Part shown: piece after piece, positions 53,901 to 64,000 of the stretch | How positions within the stretch are numbered: the stretch's first letter is position 1 | Layout of the letters: each line of letters starts with the position of its first letter | Origin: Plasmodium malariae | Taxonomy: Eukaryota; Apicomplexa; Aconoidasida; Haemosporida; Plasmodiidae | NCBI RefSeq assembly: GCF_900090045.1 | Contig: NW_021638293.1 | Coordinates: 1-64,000 of the forward strand | DNA: 64,000 nt | Direction: 5' to 3' | Program-made: the position numbers and the translations under genes | The notes under the pieces: generated by a model | What the model saw: only the letters and a program-made list of their open reading frames with translations | Database searches by the model: none | Told to the model about the DNA's origin: nothing

Positions 53901-55057
53901 AACATATACAAAATTTGAAAATATAATGATATTAATGTTCGCAACTATTTTATTATATATGCATATAAAAACACTTATCATAAACATGATTACTAATATA
54001 GTGTATTCTCTAGAGATAATAATAATACATTTTTATTGACATATGAATATAAGATTTTGTTATTTTCCAAGTACAAACTATTTTAATAGTAAATTTTATT
54101 AAAAAAGTTAGGATAATTATTAAACTTTTCTATTTTTTGTATATAATTATAATCAATTATATTATAGAAATATTTACTTTTTTGTATACATTTATATATC
54201 CAGTATAAAAATATACAATATTCAATGTTGAAGGTGATAAAGAAAAAAGAAAAATTTTAACATTCAAATACAATAGAATGGAGAGAATAAACAGATTATT
54301 TAATAATTCATCATATATTCAATTTATGGAATCTTACATTTATAACAAAAACAAAATTTTTGAAGAAACATATTTTTTATTAAAAAACATAATTAGTTAT
54401 TTTAATATACTACATTTCCTTTTAGTTAAATTTATTTTTAATTTAATTTGATTTTAATTTTAGTAATATTTGTGAATTTGAGATTTTTGTCCATTATACT
54501 TTTGATATTAAAACTTCCTATAAATATGAATTGAAATACTATGAAAGGCATCACCTTAATAAAAAAAATATAATAAAAGAAAAAAAAAATTATGTACCTT
54601 TTATGTTTTTAATATTTATCTGTTTATAATAATTTAGAAGACCAAAATGGATTCTATATAGATATTTAAATATAATGAAAAGTGTATATAATAATGAACT
54701 AAAATTAATTTATTTCTTTGTACAATATATCAGAATAATTATATAAGCCCCATACAAATAAAAAAATAGTAAAACATATTTTCCTCTATACTTTTTTTAT
54801 TTACATTAAAGTAATCTTGTTCTTCAAATTATTTTATCAATTAAAAGAGTTTATTTTATATTTTACTAACTATTATACCTTTTTTTAATATTAACAAAAA
54901 GTAAAAATGGCTTTTCTTAAGCATTTTTTTTTAATTATATGTATTAAAAAAGGAATACACCACATAAAATTATATTATATTTTTTTTTTCATTTATATAA
55001 ATATTAATATGATACAAATTTAATTTTTATTATTTAATTTACGTACACTTATATACA
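47939..55057. other. Long AT-rich gene-poor spacer
   Basis: No supported gene in 7 kb. Two (AT)n microsatellites lie at about 47994-48018 and 48280-48304. The open frame at 48421-48603 is short and I/K/N/Y-rich. About 52700-52850 is slightly GC-richer and may be an old minus-strand relic. From about 53860 to 55057 the sequence matches the 5' region of the short PIR block of unit 1. The interval 48-53.8 kb has no counterpart of similar length in unit 1, where only about 1 kb separates the long PIR from the short-PIR block. Confidence 0.55.
48280..48304. repeat. (AT)n microsatellite
   Basis: Uninterrupted TA/AT dinucleotides, about 12 units, a few hundred bases upstream of the long PIR gene. 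A second tract of similar length is at 47994-48018. Confidence 0.9.
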
Positions 55058-56208
55058 ATGTTTTATGGAAGTACAGAAGAAAAGGTTTAATTTATTTTTA
55101 TTTTATAATAATTATATATATAATTGTATTTAGAATTCAATATTCTAGTAATGGTATATATATAAACTTAGTGAGAATATGATTTTTCATATTTATATAT
55201 GATCATTATATATTTTTTTATTTTCAGGAGAATACTGATACATTATACTTTAAATATAAAAAGAAATTTGAAGACACTATCTCAAAATTTTAGAGTGATA
55301 ATGACAGGAACAATGATGAAACACCTGGAAAGAAATGCATGAAAATTGGAGATAATTTTACCTCTAAACTTCAAGAGATAGGTAGATATTTAATTTAAAT
55401 AAAGGAACTATATAAATCGGATAGAATCAGACGTTGCAAATACATAAATTATAGGATAAATTCAGATGAAAAATATAATAAGAATCCTAATTGGTTTTAA
55501 GAATATAAAATATTTTCGTCCGAAACAGAAAATATATGCATTCAAGAATTAAAAATTATACCGAAGGAAGTTTTAAATAAGATTAAAGAACTATATACGT
55601 ATTATAGAGATTTTCTCAAATATAATGGCATAAGCAGTGTATATAATACAAGTTATTGTGATAATATCAGAAAATGTTATAAACTTTATAAGGAAAATTA
55701 CGAAATATATCAAAAAAAATATATGAAAACGCTTTTTGTGAAGAGTTAATGAATTTTAAGAAGGCATATGATGATAAAATGAACAAATTGACTCCATGCA
55801 ATAGTTTACCACAAATATTAGCACCTACAAATGCAGATTATATATTTGTTCCCAATTTAATAGCAGCTATTGTATTACTAATATCTTTCACTTTATTTTT
55901 TTTATATAATGTTATTAAATATTACAATTAAAATTAATAAAATTTTATCACAAATTGTATAAGTTATTTTCACAAAAATTATGATCACATAACAATTATA
56001 TTTTTAAGTATATATACATATATTTTCATATAGTTTACTCCATTGAAATCATAGATACATAGTCATTTACGAATGAAAAAAATAATTCAACTTAACAAAT
56101 TTCAAGAAGAAACAAGAGAATCGTTACAAAACCTACATGATGAAGTAAATAGAAATTATGAAGGAAGTTTTCATAATATGGCTTATCATCCTCAAGGAGA
56201 CACTTGAT
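55058..56208 (+). pseudogene. pir: Decayed short PIR gene, second copy
   Basis: Same plan as the intact copy at 37.7 kb: exon 1 is 55058-55084 (9 codons, MFYGSTEEK), exon 2 runs from 55228 to about 55901, and exon 3 is 56034-56208. Acceptors TTTTCAG and ATATAG and the exon-2 donor position (LYN followed by GTTATT) are kept. Exon 2 has in-frame stops at 55291-55293, 55396-55398 and 55498-55500, and a frameshift between about 55710 and 55740, after which the frame shifts by one to reach the membrane segment (LIAAIVLLISFTLFFLYN). Exon 3 has a stop at 56052-56054 and reaches its final stop three codons later than the intact copy. Recognisable blocks include GRYLI, NYRINSDE-like text, NWF, CIQELK and CDNIRKCYKLYKENY. 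Dead by any reading. Confidence 0.9.
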
Positions 56209-56799
56209 ACAAGTGTCACAGTTTATATTGTTTTAAATAGAAAATAGATACTTAGTAATATATTTGTTATACATATGCAGAAATTTATTAATAAATAATT
56301 TTATCTATCATAAATGTATATATGTCTACGAAAATTATCCAACGTAAAGGATAACATAAATACATTATTATTTTAAGCATCATTATTCAAAATATGCCTA
56401 TATGCAAGAGATTTTCCTTGGAATATTATATAAATAATTTTAACACTTAAATATATAACACAAGAAGTTAAATTAAACGTGCATAACATTAAAAAATAAT
56501 ATGATGTAACATTTATTATTTAAGTATTAAAGCAGAACAAAGAAAAGAATATAAAAGAACATTAAAAACTACATCAATAATATTATTATATAAATCAAAA
56601 ATGTGAAATCTTGAAACGAAAACATTAATCAAAATATAGAAATATATATATTATTTCTTTATAACTTTATTTAAAATCTTTATTATTTTTTCTATTTCAG
56701 TTTATAAAATTGAAGATTTAACCAATTATATAACAATTTTAACATTTTTTTCTTCTATTGACATAACTTTTATTTGACATTGTTGAAAGCTTATTTACG
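56209..56799. other. AT-rich 3' flank of the PIR pseudogene
   Basis: Nothing gene-like. It corresponds to the 3' flank of the intact short PIR (38834 onward). Confidence 0.6.
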
Positions 56800-57150
56800 A
56801 TTGACGCTAACGAAGATGCATTAGAATTTTGCTTGAATTTAGTTGGGAAAACTTCTTACCATTAGTTAATAATTCACAAATATGTTCTTCTCGAGTACTA
56901 CTATAAATATTTTTTTACTACCTTAATATCCTATTTTATATATAACATCCACGAGATTAAAAAAAATCGATACATGATAAATAATATGCATATTTAACAT
57001 TATATTATAATTATTAAATTTTCTATAAATTAAATTATAATGGTAACAAGTGATATTTATTTTTCTATATTTCGCTTTTTTTTATTTTATATAAATGGAA
57101 AAATACTAAACATATTCCTAATAATATAATGGGAAGTAACATGTTAATAT
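56800..57150 (-). pseudogene. PIR-like 3'-end relic, second copy
   Basis: Position-equivalent to the relic at 39.5 kb and convergent with the PIR pseudogene. The minus strand shows a hydrophobic stretch LLPIILLGICLVFFHLYK (about 57080-57140). Further on comes a last-exon fragment STREEHICELLTNGKKF (about 56860-56915), comparable to QLLINGHESF in the other copy. More decayed than the 39.5 kb copy, and the weaker of the two calls. Confidence 0.35.
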
Positions 57151-58925
57151 TTATAAGATCTAATAAGTAGAAAGATAATTCTTATTTTCTTGCGTTTTCA
57201 GATAGAATTTATTATTATAGTATCCATGCATCTTATTATTTATATATTCATATAACAATGATATTTTAAAAAAGGGGTATTACATTTCTCATTACATAAA
57301 ATTTTCAGTTATAATTGTAATTTGTTAACTGGAAACGTCACAATACTCACTCATATTTTTTCATTGTACATAACTATGTATATCTTTGGATTTTACTATA
57401 AATATGAATTTTAGCTATTAAGTAGATATTATACATTTTGCATTATATTTAATATGACTCATAAAATAATAATACAAAATATATATAATATTTAAACTAT
57501 AGAAAATTATTGAAACATTGGCATATTTATATAATAAGAATAAATACAATAGTACTAATGGCGATCGATCTTTTAGTTATATTTTCCACGGACATTTCTT
57601 TATAGTAATCATAAATTTAGTAAAACAAAAGTTTGAACACATGATTCATACATCTAATAAATATAAAAACACAATTTATTCTGTTATATTTTTTAATCGT
57701 TCTTTTTTTTTCTACATTAATAATTTATTTAAATATATATTATATATATAATAAAACGGCATTATAAGACACATAACAAAAATAAATTATAAAAATAATA
57801 TAGTAATAAGTTACTAATTTATTTATGTAACACAAACTTAAAATATTTTAAGTAGAATTAATCTATAAACATTATTTACTCAGATCTCCTACAAATTCAA
57901 TATATACATAATTTAATTTTCATAAAGATATAATTGTCGTACTAAAAAAATTCCATTCATTTATATATTAAAAATATAAAATGTAAATAAAAAAAACACT
58001 ACGGTTTAAAAATTTTCTCTTTAAAATTCAAAATCTATTAATTTAATTTTTTTTTCTATATATATGAAAAAAATAATATTTTTTTTTTTAAATACTTGAG
58101 GAATATTGTTTTCTTCTTAAAAAATAATTGATTCTATATTTAATAATATTTGTAAATTAATAAAATAAAATAATAGTAGTAATAAAATTAAAATATTTTC
58201 GATAAATCCTAAATTAAGGATCCTAATTAAAGGGATATTACTTTATAATATATCTATAATTTTACTTTTATACTATGAAAGAGAGTCTAAAAGTTTATTA
58301 CAATAATTGTTACAAACAATATATTTTATAACATATTTTACTTATAGCATATTATTTATAATATATATTAAGTTGTTTATTAACTAAAACAAAACACATA
58401 TATATATATCAATGCAACGAAATATCATCACAATCTTTTAGTACAATATAGGAGACATTTCCTGCTAATTTTAAAATAATACATTTTCTTATTTACTTAA
58501 TAAATAATAATTTTAGTTTACATTTTATAATATAGAAAGAAAAACATTTTATAGCAAATATAAGTTTCTAGAATTCTAAATAATTATCTGTATTGTACTA
58601 TAATATATTATTTTTCAAGCACAATCACATATTTTTCATATAAATATATATAATTATATAAATAAATACATTATTCCATAATATGTATTAAGATAAAATC
58701 ATATTCTCTGCTTAGATACAAAATCATTAAAACATTTAAATTCAAAAAAAAACGAAGAAATATATTTCTCATGTTATGTTTCTAAAACACTGTTTATATA
58801 CGTTTGTATTTATATTATTTCAGAAATTATATGAATTCTAATTAAGAACATCACAAAAATTATTACATTTATTATTCATATTAAATGTTTCATTACATAA
58901 ACATATGTATTCCTTATTATTCATT
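57151..58925. other. AT-rich spacer, homologous to 39.8-40.95 kb
   Basis: No supported gene. The open frame at 57518-57751 lies in the block that matches 40.2-40.4 kb in unit 1, where no comparable frame is open, so it is probably fortuitous. The stretch 58300-58900 is the 3' flank of the next gene. Confidence 0.6.
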
Positions 58926-59816
58926 TTACTCATTTATTAACTTAATTTTATTATATTTTTCATTATTTCTTAAGATCTTGTAAGTACTTATTATAATCAT
59001 AATAGATAACATAATCATAAGTACGCTAAATAATGCTATAAAAATATAGTATTCTTTTCCCTTTATCAATGATTCTATAAATGTTTTTAAAGGATTCCAT
59101 GGTGAACCATCGCTAATATTGTTCCATGCATTTTTCAAAGACTCCAGTCCTGACAATATGGGTATTCCTATTCCCAGAAAAACAAAAATAAGAAACAGTG
59201 TAATTCCAATTCCATATTTTCTAAATTTTATTTTTTTTAAAGATATATCACAAATTCTCCTGTTTCTTTCAAGAAAATTGTCATAATCTTTTTTTTTAAT
59301 CCATTTTTTTTCAAAATGGAAATGTTTTCCATCAAACATTCCTTTATTATAATCGGTAACTTCTGTATAATATTGTGCCTTATTTAATAAACTTCTATTT
59401 AATTGTTTCTTTTTTTTTTCGTCCACTTTTTCATTTTTAGACATATCTTTTTTTTCGTATTCTGTATTTTTTGGCATATTCTTTTTTAACCCGAAAGTAT
59501 ATGAATCGCTGTTCTGTATACATTTTGCTAGTATTCTATAATTTTTTGTATCTAATCTTCTATCATGTTTGTAACTTTCATCCATAGATCTATTAAATAC
59601 TCTCTAAAAAATCATAGTAAAAAATAATTATTTAAAGGCATAAATCATTTCACTCTAGAAATTAATATTTATAAAAATGAAACATGTAAATTATTAATAA
59701 GTATATATGCTTAAATAGTATTATCATACCTCATTCATGTTAAAATGATATATCAAATTAAAGATGATTAACACAAAAATTTTAATGAACGTGGTTGACT
59801 TAATTTTACGTTCCAT
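58926..59816 (-). CDS. Exported two-TM protein, FHFEKKW type (probably fam-l), 254 aa
   Basis: Exon 1 is 59730-59816 (29 codons, starting MERKIKSTTFIKIFVL) and exon 2 is 58926-59603, with donor GTATGATAAT, acceptor TTTTTTAG, phase 0. Visible parts: NYRILAK with Arg at residue 52 (Ile replaces the more usual Leu at the variable position), Lys-rich spacer, LLNKAQYYTEVTDYNKGMFD, FHFEKKWIKKKDYDNF from about residue 124, membrane segment 1 about 162-180 (FLGIGIPILSG), a short Trp-containing loop, membrane segment 2 about 214-236, and tail KILRNNEKYNKIKL. Intact, with all domains in family order. Function unknown; export inferred. It pairs with the KKIFKELDY-type gene at 62.5 kb on the same strand. 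Confidence 0.9.
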
Positions 59817-60212
59817 TATATAGATACTTAATATTTTAATATATTAAATAAAAAAAATGTTAATAACAATTGAATATACTATGAGTGATATAAGATTTTG
59901 TATTTATTTTAAAATTTACTTTTATTCTTTCATAAATATTTAGTAAATTACGAGTAACAATATTAGATTATACTTTATATACGAAGCAAAATAACATTAA
60001 AAATATATATTTAATTTTTATTATAATATTACCTAAAATAAAAACTAATCCTCTTTATTATAAAATAATTTCAATTTATTCATAAGCATTAAAAATACAT
60101 AATCTAAGTTTTTATATTGGTACACTAATTAAATAATGTTTTAATTATTTCATACCAAAACAAAATAGAAAAAAAAAATACACCATTTCATTATATTTCG
60201 AAATATTGCGTT

Positions 60213-60311
60213 TATATAGAATAGAGAACTTAGAGAATATATATAATACATTCTTATATGTATAAGTTAATAATAACTAATTGCTATGACTTTTTCCTAT
60301 TAAATTTAGAA
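60213..60311 (-). promoter_or_regulatory. Shared upstream boxes 1 and 2
   Basis: Box 1 (ATATAGAATAGAGAAC, then AGAGAATATATATAATACAT) begins 397 bases upstream of the 59816 start. Box 2 (GACTTTTTCCTATTAAATT) begins at 60287. Role inferred. Confidence 0.4.
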
Positions 60312-61922
60312 TTGTTAACATTATATTTTGGAAATAATCGTTATTCCTAATATAATATATATTTTTATAACAATATAATAGTAATAATATATTAAAGAAA
60401 TAACATTTTACGTTATGTTAATCATAACAGATACTTCATTTATTCCATAGGAATATATAATATTTTATGTTCTATAAAATATTTAAAAAATTTAAAAATA
60501 TATTCTACTAAGTGATCAATGAAGGAATATATATTCTATATAAAATAAATTATTTTTTATATTTGTATCATAATTTATAAATTTTACAACTTTTAATTGT
60601 TTTATATATATTATTTTTTTAAATGAAAAATATTTATATGCATCTACCTAATTATTTTTTTTTTTTTTAATTAATTATATATTTATATATAGGAGATGGT
60701 AATATTAGAAAAAAAAACTTTTTCTAAATAAAATTATTCCATATATTATAAAGAATATATATAATTTTAATGCACAAAATAATTTTTACATACTATAATA
60801 ATATATAATATTAAAAAAGAATTTATACATATATTTTTTATTAATATTTTGATATTCAATATTTTCAATTTCAACATACCGTAATTCCTTATACTGAAGT
60901 CTCATTTTCAGCCGGTTCTAAGGACACTTTAAAAAAAAATAAATATTCGTAGGTTATTTCATATAATACATAGTATTTTTTTAATTGACTGTGATAGAAC
61001 TAAAACAGTATTGATATTATATTATGATTTTCATTTGAATCTATAAAAAATTAAATGTTATAAAAGAAAATTACTTAAAAAATGATTTTATAGGTTATGA
61101 TGTACAACATATATGTTTACATAAACATTAGGAAAAGAAATAAAACGGAGTATCTCTTTCAGTATAAATTATTCATAGTTATCAAACAAAAAAAAAAAAG
61201 GATACGTAGTTATCATCTATAAAAATAATAGTTCTTTCTCTTATTTTTAATTTTTTTTTTTTAAATGATTATTATTAATTTGAAAAAGTTACTAATACAT
61301 ACTATATACAAAATATAATTTTATGAATGTTAAAAATAACATTAAACATTTACTTAGTATTTTTATAGATAATCATACAAAATATAACATATATATATAT
61401 ATATATATGTGAACATAGAAAAAATTATATTATTTCAAAAATAAATATATATACGTTCATTACATTTAGTGAATTATTTTATTTTTATAAATATAAAACA
61501 CATTTTTAGTAGACTATAATTATGAAAAACCCGTGGTAGGAAATTAAAAAGATTAACATATTATTTATTAATATATAATTATAATTAATTCATTAAGTGA
61601 ATTCTGTAATTATATTAAATATTTCAATAAATATATATTTAACAAAAATTCCAGAATTTCACTCACAAATAAGTACAACTATAAAATAATTATTGCTTTC
61701 TTTTTTGTTGAGTTCAATATAATTAAAATACCAACGTTAGTAAATAATTATAAATAGTATATATTAAGAAAACAATTATCATTTTATTATACGTTCCTAT
61801 GTAAAAATTTGTAGAATGCATAAAAAAAAGACGTTTACTAAATTGATATTTACCGTAAATGTTCTAAAAAACATTTATCACAATTTATTTTATATAGCAA
61901 TTACTATTTTTTTTTAAGAAAA

Positions 61923-61948
61923 ATATATATATATATATATATATATAT
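61923..61948. repeat. (AT)n microsatellite
   Basis: About 13 AT dinucleotides without interruption. A shorter tract lies at 61389-61408. Confidence 0.9.
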
Positions 61949-62485
61949 GAAGACATCATAGTACATTCCCTTCTTTTTATTATTTCATAACAAGACACTT
62001 TTGTTTATGATTTAAAAATAATAAGACTTTTTTTTAATTGCTTCAACAAAAAATAATTTATACTGGAGAAAGATAAAAAATATAAAGCACCATTTCTTAT
62101 AAAATATGTATAATTTAACATATAATTTTAATAAAATTATATAAAATATTCTTTTATGTAGTAGTTTTAACATACAAACGTATACTTTTCATAATAATTT
62201 ATTAAAATATGTATATACACATATATATATGAAGTCATAATATTTATCATGATGAAAATATATCTTAATGTACAAAATGAAAAACACGAAAAATTAAAAT
62301 CCACAATAAAACTAAGAAATATTTTTTTACACTGACTTATTAAAATGTCCTTCTGTATGCACATTTATGTATATTGTTTTTGCAATTATAGATATATTTA
62401 TTTTACATATGATTAAATATACTACATATATTAGTTCTTATTGAATATTTATTTACGGAAAAAATCATTATCTCTTTGGTATATT

Positions 62486-63440
62486 TTACCTTTGCTTGAA
62501 CTTAATTCTTTCATATTTTTTAACTTTTTTATGGTAATATACAATTCGTAATATAATTGTAACTCCCAATATAAAGAGAGGTAGAAAATAAATTAGACTA
62601 CGAAAAAATGGAATAACAATATAAGAATAATTCTTTCTATTATGTTGTAATATTCTACCCAACCACCAGAAAGGGGATGCGCATAACCACTCTTTTAAAT
62701 TAGTTGTCCAACCTCCACCAAGATAGTTTCCCAATGTCTTGTATAACTCATCTACAAGTGCAAAACTTTCAGATATATCTAATATAATGGGTATTAATAA
62801 TAATGAAAAGAATAATACAGGTAAAATAAGCCGTAATCCGTACTTTTTAAGTATTATTTTTTTGTAAACTTTATTGCTAATTGTTCTGTTATTTCTGAGA
62901 AAATCTTCATAATCAAGTTCTTTGAATATTTTTTTTTCTAAATGGGAATATTTTTTTGTTTCAAATATACAGGTTTTATTTTTCATAGATTGTTTATGAC
63001 CTTTAACATTATATAATGGATTTTCATTTGATTGTTTCATGGTTTCTGGGTTCCTTTTTTCATTACTATATATATATTTTTTATCGTCATTCCCATTTGG
63101 TATATCTTCTTTTAAACATACAATACTTGAATCCTTAATGTGCTTATATTTTGCCAATAAACGATAATATCTTGTATATAATTTTCTACGATTATTGTAG
63201 CATTCATTCAAAGATTTCTCGTGCGTACTCTAAAAAAACAAAAATAAAATTATAATATGATCAAATAAATAATAACCTACTAAAAAAAAATTATTAATAT
63301 AAAACTCTAAAAATATAAATAATACATATATATCTATATAAAATTATTATAACCACATAAGTGTGAAAATGAAATATCCAACTTAAAAGGACAAACGTAA
63401 CAAATTTAATAAATGACAGTGATTTAATTTTTTGCTCCAT
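62486..63440 (-). CDS. Exported two-TM protein, KKIFKELDY type (probably fam-m), 276 aa
   Basis: Exon 1 is 63354-63440 (29 codons, starting MEQKIKSLSFIKFVTF) and exon 2 is 62486-63229, with donor GTTATAAT, acceptor TTTTTTTAG, phase 0. Visible parts: YYRLLAK with Arg at residue 52, spacer with VCLKEDIPNG, IFETKKYSHLEKKIFKELDY ending at residue 136, membrane segment 1 about 163-180, loop with GGGW and several Trp, membrane segment 2 about 240-260, and tail YHKKVKKYERIKF. It is closest to the 6.3 kb gene in exon-2 start (NECYNNRRKLY against VECYNHHRKIY) and in the unusual donor. Function unknown; export inferred. It pairs with the gene at 58.9 kb. Confidence 0.9.
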
Positions 63441-64000
63441 TATATAGATCATTAATATTTAAATATACCAAACATTGATTCATTTGACTACAATAAAATA
63501 TTCTTTTAATAATAAAGAACACTATTATTTATTATTTAATTCTTTTTTATTTTATTTTCCCGTAAAAAATAAAAATTTTATAATTACAATTACTTATACA
63601 ACAGAAACAAAAAATAATGACTTCGAAAATGAACTATAAATGTTTTATAAAAATGCTATTTTTAAAACATTATCTTTAATTAAAATAATATAAATTTAAT
63701 TCATTAAGATATATGAAAAATACATGAATTTTTTTATTTAATGCAGTGAAGTAATTAAATAATTTCTTTATCAGCTTTTATCAAAAACCTTATATATATT
63801 CTTTCATAATATTTATATGTATTGAGTATATAGAAATTATAGAATGTAGAGAATATAGATGATTATTACTTCTAGATATTAGGAGAAGTATCTCTTATTT
63901 AAATGACGTTTTCCTTATAATTATAACATATTGAAAATCATATTTTGTACCAATTTTTTTCTTATTTGTGGCAGTGGCACCATGTACTTCATAAACATAT
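63441..64000. other. 5' flank of the 62.5 kb gene to window end
   Basis: No gene. It contains upstream boxes 1 and 2. The third box expected near 64.3 kb would lie outside the window. Confidence 0.65.
63830..63925 (-). promoter_or_regulatory. Shared upstream boxes 1 and 2
   Basis: Box 1 (AGAATGTAGAGAATATAGAT at 63841 and the half unit before it) begins about 390 bases upstream of the 63440 start. Box 2 (GACGTTTTCCTTATAATTAT) begins at 63905. Role inferred. Confidence 0.4.

Larger units (their letters stand above)
59817..62485. other. AT-rich intergenic between the paired genes
   Basis: No supported gene. It contains upstream boxes of the 58.9 kb gene (60213-60252, 60287-60311 and 60681-60718) and (AT)n tracts at 61389-61408 and 61923-61948. 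The open frame at 62167-62364 lacks family motifs. Confidence 0.6.

Noticed and set aside
61923..61948. (AT)n tracts as centromere or replication origin
   Set aside because: Short simple repeats of this kind occur all over the window; there is no extended centromere-like array.

Overview
The window is very AT-rich and full of homopolymer and (AT)n tracts. It carries only two-exon exported-protein genes and three-exon PIR genes, plus their decayed copies. There is no rRNA, tRNA, CRISPR, IS element, bacterial operon or telomere repeat array. This is a eukaryotic Plasmodium subtelomere. The best fit is the Plasmodium malariae lineage, because the two commonest gene types look like the fam-l and fam-m families described there. 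That species call is from recognition of the proteins, not from a search.

Layout. All exported-protein genes lie on the minus strand. Three pairs of a FHFEKKW-type gene (probably fam-l) and a KKIFKELDY-type gene (probably fam-m) sit at about 1.9/6.3 kb, 17.7/21.2 kb and 58.9/62.5 kb. Which type carries which name is from memory. The first FHFEKKW copy is frameshifted in a 13-base A/T run. Between 29 and 58 kb lies a tandemly duplicated module: a divergent exported-protein gene (-), a long PIR gene (-) and a short PIR gene (+). In unit 1 (29.0-41 kb) the first two are dead and the short PIR is intact. In unit 2 (41.5-58 kb) the first two are intact and the short PIR is dead. Both units also hold a decayed minus-strand PIR 3' end just beyond the short PIR.

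Gene structure. Exported-protein genes have a short first exon (29 codons, 28 in one) encoding a hydrophobic signal segment, a phase-0 intron of about 120-130 bp, and a second exon. In every open copy the RxL (PEXEL-like) arginine is exon-2 codon 23. A charged spacer, a family block and two membrane segments with a short basic tail follow. PIR genes have a tiny first exon, a large cysteine-containing second exon ending in a membrane segment, and a basic third exon of 165 bp.

Regulation. Eight exported-protein genes, dead and alive, share sequence boxes about 380-405, 440-490 and 855-880 bp upstream of the start codon, so they were copied with their 5' flanks and may share a promoter. The remaining 75 percent or so of the window is AT-rich intergenic DNA with little I can support. 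Slightly different composition occurs at 12.4-15.2 kb, and a few possible very old gene relics are reported in the findings.
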